45,142 bases of DNA from an uncultured Lachnospiraceae bacterium (GCA_944380095.1 CALWGP010000009.1:1-45142); one strand, 5' to 3'. Positions 32,089 to 42,994 are shown, counted from the stretch's first letter. The notes: generated from the letters alone by a model not told the origin. Made by a program: numbers and translations.

Positions 32089-34089
32089 TTAAAAGAGAAG
32101 GGATCCGATCTGGAACACCACGGTGCTGCAGGCCCAGGCAAACAGGAGCCAAAATCCCATCAGCCCCAGCGTAAAGCGCAAAGAACCGCTCTCTTTTTTG
32201 ATCGTCCCGATGGTAGCGGCACAGGGGATATAAAGCAGGACAAACAGCATCAGGCAAAAGGCGTTGAGGGCCCCGAAAGAAGGATCCACCGCCCGGATAT
32301 TGTCCAGGATCGTCTGCATTCCCGCCGCAGAATTGGCGTTGGAGACGCCGAAAAGGACGGAAAAGCTGGAAACCACCACTTCCTTGGCGGAAATGCCGGA
32401 AATCAGGGCCACCGCAATCTGCCACATCCCCATTCCCGCAGGGGCGAGCACAGGGACCAAAACTTTTCCGATCATGGCGCCGAAGCTGTCCGCCGTCTGC
32501 GCCACCATTCCCTGGGGGCCGAAATTGAGCACGAACCAGATGAGGATGGACGCCACGAAAATCGTGGTACCCGCCTTCGTCAGGTAATCTTTGAGCTTAT
32601 TCCAGACGTAAACCCGGATGGTCCTGGGGTTCGGACGCTTGTATTCCGGCAGCTCGATGAGCAAAGAATCATTGATCCTGCCTTTTTCCAGGCGGTTCAT
32701 TGCCAGCGCCACAAGGATGGCAAGGACCAGGCCGATCACATACATGGAAAAAGCGGGAAGCATGGGGTTTTCAGGGAAAAACATCTCGGAAAAAAGCACG
32801 TATACCGGAAGTCTGGCCGAACAGGACATAAAAGGGGTAATCACCATCACCTTCCGCCTGTCATGCTCCGTTTCCAGCGCGCGGGTCGCCATAATGGCGG
32901 GCACCGTACAGCCAAATCCAAGGATCATGGGCAAAAACGCCCTTCCGGACAGCCCCACCTTTCCCATAATGCCGTCCATCACATAGGCCACGCGGGACAT
33001 ATAGCCGGAGTCTTCCAGAATGCCCAGGGCCAGAAAGAGAATGAAGATGTTGGGTAAAAACGTCAGGATACCGCCTACGCCCGCGATCACCCCGTCCACT
33101 GCCAGGGAAATGGCCCAGTCGGAGGCCGAGGCTGCCGTCAGAAGCGCCCTGGCGCCGTCCGAAATCCATCCCAGCGCCACTTCGAACCCGCCTTTGAGGA
33201 AGTCCCCCACCGCAAAGGTCAGAAAAAAGACCAGCGCCATAATGCACAAAAACATGGGGACACCCCAGACCGGGTGCGTCAGGAGACGGTCCACGCGGTC
33301 GGTGCCGGCGGCCATCCTCTCTTTATGAAAGAGCGTCTCCGCCACCACTTCTTCTATGTACTGATACTTTTTTTGGATGATCTCTTTTTCGTAGCTTCTG
33401 TCTACTACGTTGGTGATTTCCATGGGATGTTCCCCGGCCACCTGTTCGTCGTTTTCCATCAGCTTGATGGCGTGCCAGCGGGTCATGGCATGGCTGGGAT
33501 AGCGGGCCTGCATCATCACTTCCAGACGGGAAATCTTATCCTCCAGTTCCGGGCCGTAGTCCATCACATTCTCCTTCGGCCCCTCCTCGTAATGATGTAC
33601 CACCGCGTGCAGCAGGATATCCAGCCCCGTCCTTTTTGCGGCGGAAACGGGGACCACCGGGATCCCGCCCAGCATTTCCGGCAGGCGGTGCAGGTCGATC
33701 TCCATCCCCCTTTCCTTGACAATATCCATCATATTCAGCGCCAGGATCACAGGCTTCCCCAGTTCCAAAAGCTGGAGGGTCAGATAGAGGTTCCTCTCCA
33801 GGCTGGAAGCGTCCACCACGTTTACAATGGCTTCGATGTCGTCGTCAAGGACGCACTTCCTGGTGACCTGCTCTTCGATGGTATAGCAGCTTAAAGAGTA
33901 GATTCCCGGCGTATCCACCAGTTTGATCTGATAGCCCTCATACTCGATATTGCCTTCAAATTTTTCCACCGTCACGCCGGGCCAGTTGGCCACTTTCAGC
34001 TTGGCGCCGGTTACCGCGTTGAATAAAGTGGTCTTTCCGCAGTTGGGGTTGCCTACAAAGGCCACATGAATATGTCTGTCCTGCTTCAT
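32089..34089 (-). CDS. feoB: Ferrous iron transporter FeoB (second copy)
   Basis: A 666-residue FeoB with G1 GNPNCGKTT (13-21), G3 DTPG, G4 NMMD and the canonical membrane motifs GFGCTVPAIMATRALE (about residue 390) and FMSCSARLPVYVL. It lacks the longer C-terminal extension of the first FeoB (727 residues). Its start overlaps the stop of feoA by 4 bp (ATGA). With two FeoBs differing at the pore motif, the cell may use them for different iron levels or for different metals (inference). No Cys-rich partner gene follows. Confidence 0.96.
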   Translation of the reverse strand: MKQDRHIHVAFVGNPNCGKTTLFNAVTGAKLKVANWPGVTVEKFEGNIEYEGYQIKLVDTPGIYSLSCYTIEEQVTRKCVLDDDIEAIVNVVDASSLERNLYLTLQLLELGKPVILALNMMDIVKERGMEIDLHRLPEMLGGIPVVPVSAAKRTGLDILLHAVVHHYEEGPKENVMDYGPELEDKISRLEVMMQARYPSHAMTRWHAIKLMENDEQVAGEHPMEITNVVDRSYEKEIIQKKYQYIEEVVAETLFHKERMAAGTDRVDRLLTHPVWGVPMFLCIMALVFFLTFAVGDFLKGGFEVALGWISDGARALLTAASASDWAISLAVDGVIAGVGGILTFLPNIFILFLALGILEDSGYMSRVAYVMDGIMGKVGLSGRAFLPMILGFGCTVPAIMATRALETEHDRRKVMVITPFMSCSARLPVYVLFSEMFFPENPMLPAFSMYVIGLVLAILVALAMNRLEKGRINDSLLIELPEYKRPNPRTIRVYVWNKLKDYLTKAGTTIFVASILIWFVLNFGPQGMVAQTADSFGAMIGKVLVPVLAPAGMGMWQIAVALISGISAKEVVVSSFSVLFGVSNANSAAGMQTILDNIRAVDPSFGALNAFCLMLFVLLYIPCAATIGTIKKESGSLRFTLGLMGFWLLFAWACSTVVFQIGSLLF

Positions 34090-34319
34090 CTTTCGTCTTC
34101 CTCCGGTTCCACTTCAATATGCTCGCTGATGTGTCTGCCCACTGCCAGACGCGTGCCGCGTACGGAAAGGATCAGCGCGCCCTTTTTCTTGCGGTTCAGC
34201 AGCCGCACGTCGGTCCCCTCGTTTAACCCCAAAGCCTGGAGGCGCCGCATAAGGCCCTCCTCCATAAGCATGTCGCGCACTTTATAAGCGCATCCTTTTT
34301 TTCCTTCGTATAAAGTCAT
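34086..34319 (-). CDS. feoA: FeoA-domain protein of second feo operon
   Basis: A 77-residue SH3-like FeoA protein (MTLYEGKKGCAYKVRDMLME, then RRLQALGLNEGTDVRLLNRKKKGALILSVRGTRLAVGRHISEHIEV). An acidic tail (EPEEDER) ends it. It overlaps feoB by 4 bp, indicating translational coupling, and starts 47 bp after a strong promoter. Confidence 0.93.
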   Translation of the reverse strand: MTLYEGKKGCAYKVRDMLMEEGLMRRLQALGLNEGTDVRLLNRKKKGALILSVRGTRLAVGRHISEHIEVEPEEDER

Positions 34320-34337
34320 ATTTCACACTTCCGCCTC

Positions 34338-34393
34338 TGATAATCAATCATTTTTTCTCATTTCGATTATACCATCCGGTTCGAAGCTGTCAA
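34338..34393 (-). promoter_or_regulatory. Strong promoter of second feoAB, with Fur-like dyad
   Basis: Consensus TTGACA (34388-34393), 16 bp ending TGG, then consensus TATAAT (34366-34371) on the minus strand. Downstream, TGATTGATTATCA (34338-34350) has TGAT/ATCA arms reminiscent of Fur boxes (TGATAAT-type). The GTTAG palindrome of the first feo promoter is not present, so the two operons appear to be under different control. The Fur assignment is tentative. Confidence 0.7.
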
Positions 34394-34416
34394 CTTGTTT
34401 TGCAGCTGCCTAACCG

Positions 34417-35829
34417 TCACTTCCTCGCTTCCGGCAGCCGGGTGCGCAGCAGCTGATGGGTCAGCTGTTTTGCGTTGAAGGGAAAGAGGGGGTAAAGATA
34501 ACTCTGGCTGCTCACCGTCCGGTTTGTGGCAATGGACAAAATCAGGACCAGGACGCCCGCTGCATACCCCCAGACGCCGAAAAGCGCCGTCAGGACCAGG
34601 TTGAGGATCCGCATGAATTTCAGCGCATACCCCAGCTCATAACTGTTCTGGGTATAATTTGCCACGGCCACAAAGGCCATGTACAGCATGACTTCGCTGT
34701 TAAACCAGCCGCTTTTGACGGAAAATTCCCCCAAAACCAGCGCCGCCATTACGGACAGGGGCGTACTGAGCATGTTCGGCGTATTCACCGCAGCCAGTTT
34801 CAGCCCGTCGATGGCCAGTTCCAGGATCAAAAACTGCCAGATCAGGGGGATATTCACTTCGTCCCGCAGAAGGATAAAGTCAAAGGATTCCGGAATCCAG
34901 TCCGGATTTTGCATCAGCAAAAGGAAGGTCGGCGTCAGAAAATACGTCAGCACCGCAATCAGCATCCTGGAAAGACGCAGATACGTCCCGGTAATGGGCG
35001 GGAAATAATAGTCGTCCGCTTCTTCGATTACATCAAAAAAAGTGGTCGGGGTAATCATGGCCGAAGGGGAATTGTCCACCAGGATAATGATGTTTCCTTC
35101 CAGCACCTGGGCCGCCGCCGTGTCCGGCCGCTCCGTATATTTGAATTTGGGGAACGGATTGTACCACCGTCTCTGATAGAGACATTCCGCCAGACTTTCC
35201 TGGTTTAAGGTCAGGGCGTCCACTTTCAGCTGTCCGATCCGGTCTTTGATCTTTTTGAGAAAATCCTGATCCACCCGGTCCTGCATATAGCACACCACAA
35301 TGTCCGTCTGGGAAGTCGTCCCCGCCTTAAGCATTTCCATCCGCAGCTGGGGGCTGCGGATCCGTCTGCGGATCAGGGCGGTATTAAACACCACCGTCTC
35401 CACAAACCCGTCCTTTGAGCCGCGCAGCACCTTATCCTTTTCCGGCTCCGACACCCCTCTGGCCGGATAGGTCCTGGCGTCAATGAGGATGCATTTTGCG
35501 TATCCGTCCACAAACAGGGCCACCACCCCGGACATCACGGCGTACTCGATTTCTTCCCAGTCCTCTTTCAAATCCACTTCCCCGTAGGGAACCAACTGTT
35601 TGCTCATGGTATGAGCGTCCATAGGCATTTTGTCCGGCGTGATCCCGATAAAATGCTGCATCAGCTTCTGCATCACCTCGTCCTTGCAGAATCCGTCGAT
35701 CATATAAAAGCACGCCTGCCTGCCGCCGATCTCCATCACCCGGTACAGCACGTCAAAGTTGGCGCCGACTCCCAGCTGTCCGTTGAGATATTCCATATCC
35801 TTTGCCAGCGCACCGCTCATTTTTTCCAT
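34417..35829 (-). CDS. spoVAF: Spore germination protein, SpoVAF/GerA family
   Basis: A 470-residue protein. The N-terminal cytoplasmic domain (MEYLNGQLGVGANFDVLYRVMEIGGRQACFY, MIDGFCKDEVMQKLMQHF) is characteristic of SpoVAF rather than GerAA. The C-terminal half has 4-6 membrane helices with the GerA core NIIILVDNSPSAMITPTTFFDVIEEADDYYFPP and NTPNMLSTPLSVMAALVLGEF. SpoVAF sits in the spore inner membrane and takes part in germination. No spoVA operon or gerB/gerC partner adjoins it, so it stands alone here. AAGGGAG lies 9 nt before the ATG. No sporulation promoter could be assigned. Confidence 0.88.
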   Translation of the reverse strand: MEKMSGALAKDMEYLNGQLGVGANFDVLYRVMEIGGRQACFYMIDGFCKDEVMQKLMQHFIGITPDKMPMDAHTMSKQLVPYGEVDLKEDWEEIEYAVMSGVVALFVDGYAKCILIDARTYPARGVSEPEKDKVLRGSKDGFVETVVFNTALIRRRIRSPQLRMEMLKAGTTSQTDIVVCYMQDRVDQDFLKKIKDRIGQLKVDALTLNQESLAECLYQRRWYNPFPKFKYTERPDTAAAQVLEGNIIILVDNSPSAMITPTTFFDVIEEADDYYFPPITGTYLRLSRMLIAVLTYFLTPTFLLLMQNPDWIPESFDFILLRDEVNIPLIWQFLILELAIDGLKLAAVNTPNMLSTPLSVMAALVLGEFSVKSGWFNSEVMLYMAFVAVANYTQNSYELGYALKFMRILNLVLTALFGVWGYAAGVLVLILSIATNRTVSSQSYLYPLFPFNAKQLTHQLLRTRLPEARK

Positions 35830-36000
35830 GGTTTAAAACTCCCTTCCGGCCTTTTTGCTTCCATTGTTCCCGCTTTTTTTAAAGTCATGCGGCCGGCAGA
35901 CAAGCAAAAAAAGGAAAGACTCTTTGACGGCCGGACGCGAATGGTCCGGCAGACCGCAGCGAATACTGTAAAAGAAACCGATGATGAAAAGGAGAATGCC

Positions 36001-36195
36001 ATGAAAGACGAAGATTATCACATTACACCAATGCAGGAACAGATCTGCGCCGCCTCCTTTACGGACTGCACCGGACTGATCCCTGCCGGGACGGTGGAGG
36101 AAAAAGATCTGGCCGCATACAGGGAGCTCTATCCTTTCGGTGCGCCGGAAGAAAATGAAGAACGCTGCAGGCACGGCGAAAAAGAGCAGAAATAA
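36001..36195 (+). CDS. Small acidic hypothetical protein
   Basis: A 64-residue protein, MKDEDYHITPMQEQICAASFTDCTGLIPAGTVEEKDLAAYRELYPFG and an acidic/basic tail. AAGGAG lies 6 nt before the ATG at 36001, and a good terminator follows directly, so a real gene is likely. Three Cys; no membrane segment. I do not recognise the family. It is divergent from spoVAF and could be spore-related by position only. Confidence 0.65.
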   Translation: MKDEDYHITPMQEQICAASFTDCTGLIPAGTVEEKDLAAYRELYPFGAPEENEERCRHGEKEQK

Positions 36196-36197
36196 GG

Positions 36198-36244
36198 AAA
36201 ACGGATCGCCCGCCACCTCTTTGGATGGCCGGACGATCCGTTTT
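36198..36244. terminator. Terminator between small acidic gene and groEL
   Basis: AAAACGGATCG (36198-36208) pairs with CGATCCGTTTT (36234-36244), with further GC pairing inside. TTTTCTTTC on plus and TTTTCC on minus follow, so it serves both convergent genes. Confidence 0.8.
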
Positions 36245-36280
36245 CTTTCTCTTCTATTCTGTACTCTATCCGATAGAAAA

Positions 36281-38220
<1,940 letters not shown>

Positions 38221-38268
38221 GATAACTGCCTCCTTATTATGAATGATTCACTTTCTTTTGTGAAGTTG

Positions 38269-38295
38269 TTAGCACTCATTTATGTCGAGTGCTAA
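38269..38295. promoter_or_regulatory. CIRCE operator (HrcA site)
   Basis: TTAGCACTC-N9-GAGTGCTAA, a perfect match to the CIRCE inverted repeat bound by HrcA, 49 bp upstream of groES. Confidence 0.98.
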
Positions 38296-38306
38296 ACACT
38301 ATATGT

Positions 38307-38335
38307 ATATTATGTTCCTTCCCTCTAATATGCAA
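38307..38335 (-). promoter_or_regulatory. groESL promoter
   Basis: TTGCAT (38330-38335), 17 bp, TAATAT (38307-38312) on the minus strand, immediately upstream of CIRCE. The rest of the long gap 38336-38608 is AT-rich and holds three hairpins, listed separately; no gene is supported there. Confidence 0.7.
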
Positions 38336-38450
38336 CACGGTTTACAATCGTTTTTCTTTTATTTTCTCATGTTATCTTAAGCTTTCTTTTGTTTTCTCTG
38401 TTTTTCTTATTTTGTTCAGGAAAATCGGATTTCATAATTTTTTTACAATT

Positions 38451-38476
38451 TGAGGATACCTCTTGAGATATCCTCA
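38451..38476. repeat. Short inverted repeat in efp-groES gap
   Basis: TGAGGATA (38451-38458) pairs with TATCCTCA (38469-38476). No T run follows in the groESL direction; role unknown. Confidence 0.5.
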
Positions 38477-38490
38477 TGCGCATCACCATT

Positions 38491-38535
38491 GTTTCTTATA
38501 CGATAGGAAATGCAATTTCCTATCGTATAAGAAAC
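38491..38535. repeat. Perfect 21-bp inverted repeat with 3-nt loop
   Basis: Bases 38491-38511 are the exact reverse complement of 38515-38535, separated by gca. The arms are AT-rich (they begin GTTTCTTATACG), unlike the GC-rich terminator that adjoins it. No T run follows on either side. Confidence 0.85.
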
Positions 38536-38574
38536 GCCATGCAGGGCACGTAAAATACGGCCTTTGCATGGCGT
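38534..38574 (-). terminator. Terminator of efp
   Basis: ACGCCATGCA pairs with TGCATGGCGT around a 21-nt loop, 35 bp after the efp stop; TTCTTAT follows on the minus strand. Its T run forms part of the neighbouring inverted repeat. Confidence 0.7.
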
Positions 38575-38608
38575 CTTTTGTTGCTTTCCGATTCTGTTTT
38601 TCGCCGGA

Positions 38609-39166
38609 TCATACCCTAGACAGATACTCGCCGGTCCTGGTGTCGATCTTGATGACGTCGCCTTCGTTGACAAACAGGGGAACGTTCACCTGCGCCCCGG
38701 TTTCCACCGTAGCGGGCTTGCTGGCGCCGGTAGCGGTATCTCCCTTGAATCCGGGCTCTGTCTCGGTGATTGCCAGCTCTACGAACAGAGGGGGCTCCAC
38801 GGCAAATACGCTGCCGTTATGGGAGCAGATCTTGCAGATCTCGTTTTCCTTAACGAACTTCAGCGCATCCCCGATTGCGTCCTTGTTCAGGGAAATCTGG
38901 TCGTAAGTCTCCGTATCCATGAAAGTATACAGATCGCCGTCATTGTACAGATACTGCATATCCCTTCTGTCAATGCGGGCCTGGGGACATTTCTCAGTAG
39001 GGCGGAACGTCTTTTCAACGACACCGCCGCTCTTGATGTTCTTTAACTTCGTTCTAACAAAAGCAGCTCCCTTACCGGGCTTTACGTGCTGGAATTCAAT
39101 GATCTGATAAACGTTGCCTTCAAATTCAATGGTAATGCCATTTCTGAAATCACCTGCAGAAATCAT
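38609..39166 (-). CDS. efp: Translation elongation factor P
   Basis: A 185-residue EF-P: KOW-like domain I ([20 protein letters not shown]) with the tip [12 protein letters not shown] carrying Lys32, then domains II and III ([38 protein letters not shown]). It relieves ribosome stalling at polyproline. The tip residue is Lys, so lysylation or another modification, or none, is possible. It has a good own promoter. Confidence 0.98.
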   Translation of the reverse strand: MISAGDFRNGITIEFEGNVYQIIEFQHVKPGKGAAFVRTKLKNIKSGGVVEKTFRPTEKCPQARIDRRDMQYLYNDGDLYTFMDTETYDQISLNKDAIGDALKFVKENEICKICSHNGSVFAVEPPLFVELAITETEPGFKGDTATGASKPATVETGAQVNVPLFVNEGDVIKIDTRTGEYLSRV

Positions 39167-39213
39167 ACTGTGTCTTCCTCCTGATCCTATTTCACGGTTT
39201 CAAATCCTTTACA

Positions 39214-39242
39214 AGTGTATCCTAAAAATCCGCTTTTTTCAA
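39214..39242 (-). promoter_or_regulatory. efp promoter
   Basis: TTGAAA (39237-39242), 17 bp, TACACT (39214-39219) on the minus strand, 47 bp before the efp ATG. Confidence 0.65.
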
Positions 39243-39295
39243 CTGTTTTTTTCAAAAATTTGCCCCTTTAGGGCCGGCGCAGGAAGAAGCGTCCG

Positions 39296-40771
39296 CTATT
39301 CCGGCCGGTCCACCTGCTCTAGTTCAAACCAGAAGGAAACCCCGTTTTCATAGTTGATCACCCCGTATTTCTGATTCATGGATTCCATAATCGCCTTCAC
39401 AATGGAAAGCCCTACGCCGCTTCCCCCGTATTCCCTGGTCCTGGCCTTATCCACCTTGTAGAACTTCTCCCACAGGTGCGGCAGGGAATCCTGCGGGATG
39501 GGCGTCCCCGTGTTGAATACGGAAACACGGGCATGTCCGTCCTGACAGGTAATTTTCACCTCGATCACCTTTTCCCCCTCGCAGTGGTTGACCGCGTTGG
39601 AGTAAAAATTCATCAGCACTTCTTCCGTTTTAAATTCGTCACCCCAGACATATACCGGTTCCGTCTGGTCCATCCGCACATCGATGCCGTGCTGCTGGGC
39701 CAGGATTTTGGCCGACTGCAGGTAATTGCGCACCATGGCCGTAATGTCGAAGCGCTCCATGGAAACGGGATCATTGCCAAACTCCAGCTGGTTTAAGGTA
39801 AGAAGCTTTTTGACCATTTCATTCATCCGGGAAGCTTCGTCCACAATCACATCACAGTAAAAATTCCTGCTTTCCGGATCGTCGTCGATCCCTTCCTGCA
39901 GGCCTTCCGCATATCCCTGGATCAGGGCAATGGGCGTTTTCAGCTCATGGGAAACGTTTGCGAGGAATTCCCGCCGCATCTCATCCACTTTGTTTTTCTT
40001 TTCGATATCCTTTTTCAGCTCGTTATTGGCCGTTTTCAGCTCGGAAATGGTGGCCTCCAGCGTCTCGGACAGTTTATTGATATTTTCGCCCAAAAGCGCG
40101 ATTTCATTGCTGCTGTCCCCCTGGTATCTGGCGTCAAAATCCAGATGAGTCATACGCTTTGAAATCTCTGCCAGCTGCAGGATAGGATCCGCAATCCTGC
40201 GCGACACAAACCAGATGATAACGCCGCTTGCAATCACAGCCAAAATCCCCACATAGGCCAGGAAGCGGTTGGCAATTTCTGCGCTGTCCTGGATCCCTTC
40301 CAGGGCGGAACGGATTAAAAAAAAGTTCCCGTTGCCCAAAATCCCCCAGATTTCAATATATTCCATCCGGGATCTGGCGTCCCCTACGCGCTGGATCACA
40401 TACTGGTCCGTCCGCTTCATCACCGTGGCCGTCTCTTCCGTATTCATAAAAATATGCTGCCACAGCTGCTGGCGGATAAAGTCGTCCCCCCGAAAAGCGA
40501 TCACCGGCCTGGAATCTGCGTCCATCACCAGCAGGGACAGATTGTACTTGGAGCAGCTTTGCTGCAGTTTCAGCCGGAAGGTCTCGGAGTCCATGTTCCC
40601 CTCCGACACAGCTTCCTGCAGCCCCCCGTATACTTCCAGAAGCACATTCTGTTTGTTGTGGACATAATATTTCTGCAAAAAAGAACTGTTGATAAACCAG
40701 CAAAGCAGGATGGTCCCCGTCATCAGGCCGATGAAAACCGCGGCCAGCTGCCTGCGGATGGAATGTCTCAT
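39296..40771 (-). CDS. Sensor histidine kinase
   Basis: A 491-residue membrane kinase. TM1 is about residues 9-29 and TM2 about 172-190, enclosing an extracytoplasmic sensor of roughly 140 residues. A HAMP domain, a coiled coil (LKTANNELKKDIEKKNKVDE), HisKA (NVSHELKTPIALIQGYAEGL, His275) and HATPase with N box, GGSGVGLSIVKAIME follow. AGGGAGGG precedes the ATG. It lies 22 bp after the response regulator, forming a two-component pair. The stimulus is unknown; it resembles envelope-stress or antibiotic-responsive kinases only in layout. Confidence 0.95.
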   Translation of the reverse strand: MRHSIRRQLAAVFIGLMTGTILLCWFINSSFLQKYYVHNKQNVLLEVYGGLQEAVSEGNMDSETFRLKLQQSCSKYNLSLLVMDADSRPVIAFRGDDFIRQQLWQHIFMNTEETATVMKRTDQYVIQRVGDARSRMEYIEIWGILGNGNFFLIRSALEGIQDSAEIANRFLAYVGILAVIASGVIIWFVSRRIADPILQLAEISKRMTHLDFDARYQGDSSNEIALLGENINKLSETLEATISELKTANNELKKDIEKKNKVDEMRREFLANVSHELKTPIALIQGYAEGLQEGIDDDPESRNFYCDVIVDEASRMNEMVKKLLTLNQLEFGNDPVSMERFDITAMVRNYLQSAKILAQQHGIDVRMDQTEPVYVWGDEFKTEEVLMNFYSNAVNHCEGEKVIEVKITCQDGHARVSVFNTGTPIPQDSLPHLWEKFYKVDKARTREYGGSGVGLSIVKAIMESMNQKYGVINYENGVSFWFELEQVDRPE

Positions 40772-40793
40772 TTTTCCCTCCCTGCCGGGGCCC

Positions 40794-41471
40794 CTATGCC
40801 TCCAGCTTGTAGCCCATTCCCCAGATGGTTTTGATTAAGTCGCCCTTGTCCCCCAGCTTGCTGCGCAGCTTTTTCACATGGGTATCAATGGTCCTGGCGT
40901 CCCCGAAATAGTCGTAGTTCCAGACATTGTTCAAAATCTTCTCCCGAGAAAGGGCAATCCCACGGTTTTCCATGAAATAGGCCAGCAGTTCAAATTCCTT
41001 GTAGCTTAAATCCACTGTCCTGCCGTCGATCTCCACCATGTGGGCGGCTTTGTCCAGATGGATCCCTCCCACGTCCAGAACTTCGCCGCCGTCCCCGCCT
41101 TTGCCGGACCGACGCAGCACCGCTTCCACCCTGGCCACGAGGATTTTGGGACTGAAAGGCTTGGAAATGTATTCGTCCACTCCCAGGTCAAAGCCCTGGA
41201 GTTCGTCCTTTTCATCCGCCCTGGCAGTCAGCATAATAATGGGTACCTTGGAATAGCTGCGGATTTCCCTGCATACCTGCCAGCCGTCCATTTTGGGCAT
41301 CATCACATCCAGGATGATCAGGGCGATATCCTTGTCCGAAAAAAAGATATCCAGCGCTTCGCTGCCGTCCGCGGCTTCCCGCACCTCGAACCCTTCTCTT
41401 TGCAGGAAGTCCTTTACCAGTTTGCGCATCCTGCCCTCATCGTCCACCACGAGAATTTTCCCTTTTTCCAT
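40794..41471 (-). CDS. OmpR/PhoB-family response regulator
   Basis: A 225-residue regulator. The ATG at 41471 (MEKGKILVVDDEGR) has GGAGG just upstream; the longer frame to 41513 has none. The receiver domain has acidic Asp10/Asp11, phosphoacceptor Asp55 (ILDVMMPKMDGW), Thr in IIMLTARAD and Lys in SKPFSPKIL. A winged-helix output domain follows (LSYKEFELLAYFMENRGIALSREKILNNVWNYDYFGDARTIDTHVKKLRSKLGD). It pairs with the downstream kinase. Confidence 0.96.
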   Translation of the reverse strand: MEKGKILVVDDEGRMRKLVKDFLQREGFEVREAADGSEALDIFFSDKDIALIILDVMMPKMDGWQVCREIRSYSKVPIIMLTARADEKDELQGFDLGVDEYISKPFSPKILVARVEAVLRRSGKGGDGGEVLDVGGIHLDKAAHMVEIDGRTVDLSYKEFELLAYFMENRGIALSREKILNNVWNYDYFGDARTIDTHVKKLRSKLGDKGDLIKTIWGMGYKLEA

Positions 41472-41519
41472 TTTGCCTCCGCCTTCCTTTCCCGATGACA
41501 TTGTATCGTCCATTCTTTC

Positions 41520-41525
41520 AGTATA
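41520..41525 (-). promoter_or_regulatory. Extended -10 promoter of two-component operon
   Basis: TGC-TATACT on the minus strand, 48 bp before the regulator start. No clear -35. Confidence 0.5.
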
Positions 41526-41552
41526 GCAGGAAATTATGTAAAAACTGTGACT

Positions 41553-42908
41553 TCAGTCTCCCGGTTTTTTATATCCCAGCTCTTTTTGCGTGCGTTTCAT
41601 CAGGTAAAAATAGGCGGGGACCAAAAACAGGTCCGCCATTACCCAGGCGAGCGGGTTGGCAAAGCACACCGCCGCAAACCCGAAAGAAGGGACAAGTAAA
41701 AAGCCCGCCAGCGCCCGGGCCACCATTTCGCTGGCGCCGGAAAAAATGGCCAGTCCGCTGTAGCCGATTCCCTGGATCAGGAAACGGACATTATTCACCA
41801 GGACCAGGGCGATATAAAAGGCGCTGTTGGCGGTCAGCATCCTCTGTACGTTTCCGAGGATCTCCGTTTCGGAAGCGTCCACAAAAAGCAGGGCCACATA
41901 TCTGCCCGCCGCCATCAGGAATACAAACGCTGCCACCGCATAGGCAAAGCCGAATAGGTTCCCGGTCCGCAGCCCGCTTCGGATCCGGTCCGGTTTTCCG
42001 GCCCCCACATTCTGTCCCGCAAAGGTCGCCATGGTCGCTCCCAGGGCGTCGAAGGGACAGCAGAAAAACATGCTGATTTTGCTGGCCGCAGTCACGGAAG
42101 CCACAGCCATGGAACCTAAGACGTTCACCGCGCTTTGCAAAATTACGCTGCCGATGGCGGTAACGGAATACTGCAGCCCCATGGGCACGCCCATAATGAC
42201 CAGCCGGCCGGCCAGACGGGGGGAAAACCGCATTTCTTCCCGGCTCATCCGCAGGATCGTATATTTTTTCCTCATATAAACCAGGCAGCAGACGCCCGAC
42301 ACAGCCTGGGAGATTACGGTGGCGACGGCCGCCCCTGCCACGCCCATGTGCAGCACCAGGATGCAGAATAAGTCCAGTACGATATTTAAAAGCGCCGCAA
42401 TCACCAAAAAAATAACCGGCGTTTTGGAGTCCCCCATGGAACGGATAATGGCGGAAGTCAGATTATACAGGATCGTAACCGGGATGCCCGCAAAAATAAT
42501 AACAATATAAGCATAGGAATCGTCGATAATGTCCGCAGGCGTTTTCATCCAGACCAGGATGGTCCTGCACAGCGCCACGGTCAGCACAGTCAGTACTGCG
42601 GCAAATACCGTGGATACCCAGATGCTGTTTGCAACATAGCGGCGCATTCCGCCCTCGTCCCTGGCCCCGAATTTCTGGGAAATGGGAATGGCGAACCCGC
42701 TGCAGATTCCCGTGCAGAAACCGATGATCAAAAAGTTGACGGATCCTGTGGCCCCTACCGCAGCCAGCTGCGTCACCCCCAGGAATTTCCCCACGATCAG
42801 CGTATCCATCAGATTGTAAAACTGCTGGAACAGGTTTCCGAAAAGCAGGGGAATTGCAAAGCCCAGTATCAGTTTGCCCGGATGCCCCTGTGTCATGTCC
42901 TTTATCAT
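41553..42908 (-). CDS. MATE-family multidrug exporter
   Basis: A 451-residue, 12-helix transporter. The ATG at 42908 (MIKDMTQGHPGKLILGFAIPLLFGNLFQQFYNLMDTLIVGKFLG) has AAGGGGA 7 nt upstream. MATE hallmarks: two halves each with the loop motif (GAVGATGSVNFL-like and FDALGATMATFAGQNVGAGKPDR). These proteins exchange Na+ or H+ for cationic compounds; the substrate is not predictable. It lies just upstream of the two-component genes on the same strand, with 81 bp between. Confidence 0.95.
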   Translation of the reverse strand: MIKDMTQGHPGKLILGFAIPLLFGNLFQQFYNLMDTLIVGKFLGVTQLAAVGATGSVNFLIIGFCTGICSGFAIPISQKFGARDEGGMRRYVANSIWVSTVFAAVLTVLTVALCRTILVWMKTPADIIDDSYAYIVIIFAGIPVTILYNLTSAIIRSMGDSKTPVIFLVIAALLNIVLDLFCILVLHMGVAGAAVATVISQAVSGVCCLVYMRKKYTILRMSREEMRFSPRLAGRLVIMGVPMGLQYSVTAIGSVILQSAVNVLGSMAVASVTAASKISMFFCCPFDALGATMATFAGQNVGAGKPDRIRSGLRTGNLFGFAYAVAAFVFLMAAGRYVALLFVDASETEILGNVQRMLTANSAFYIALVLVNNVRFLIQGIGYSGLAIFSGASEMVARALAGFLLVPSFGFAAVCFANPLAWVMADLFLVPAYFYLMKRTQKELGYKKPGD

Positions 42909-42994
42909 AAAAAAATCCCCTTTCGCTTTTTCATCAGTGTATATACCACGGATTTTTGAAAAGCGCAATGGGGGATTTTCGAAAGATTGGGATT

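Noticed and set aside
35830-36000. Sigma-G type promoter for spoVAF
   Set aside because: Bases resembling a -35 (GCATGA) are present but no matching -10 was found.
42909-42990. Promoter of the MATE gene (TACACT or TATACA near 42940)
   Set aside because: Candidate -10 elements exist but no -35 fits at acceptable spacing.
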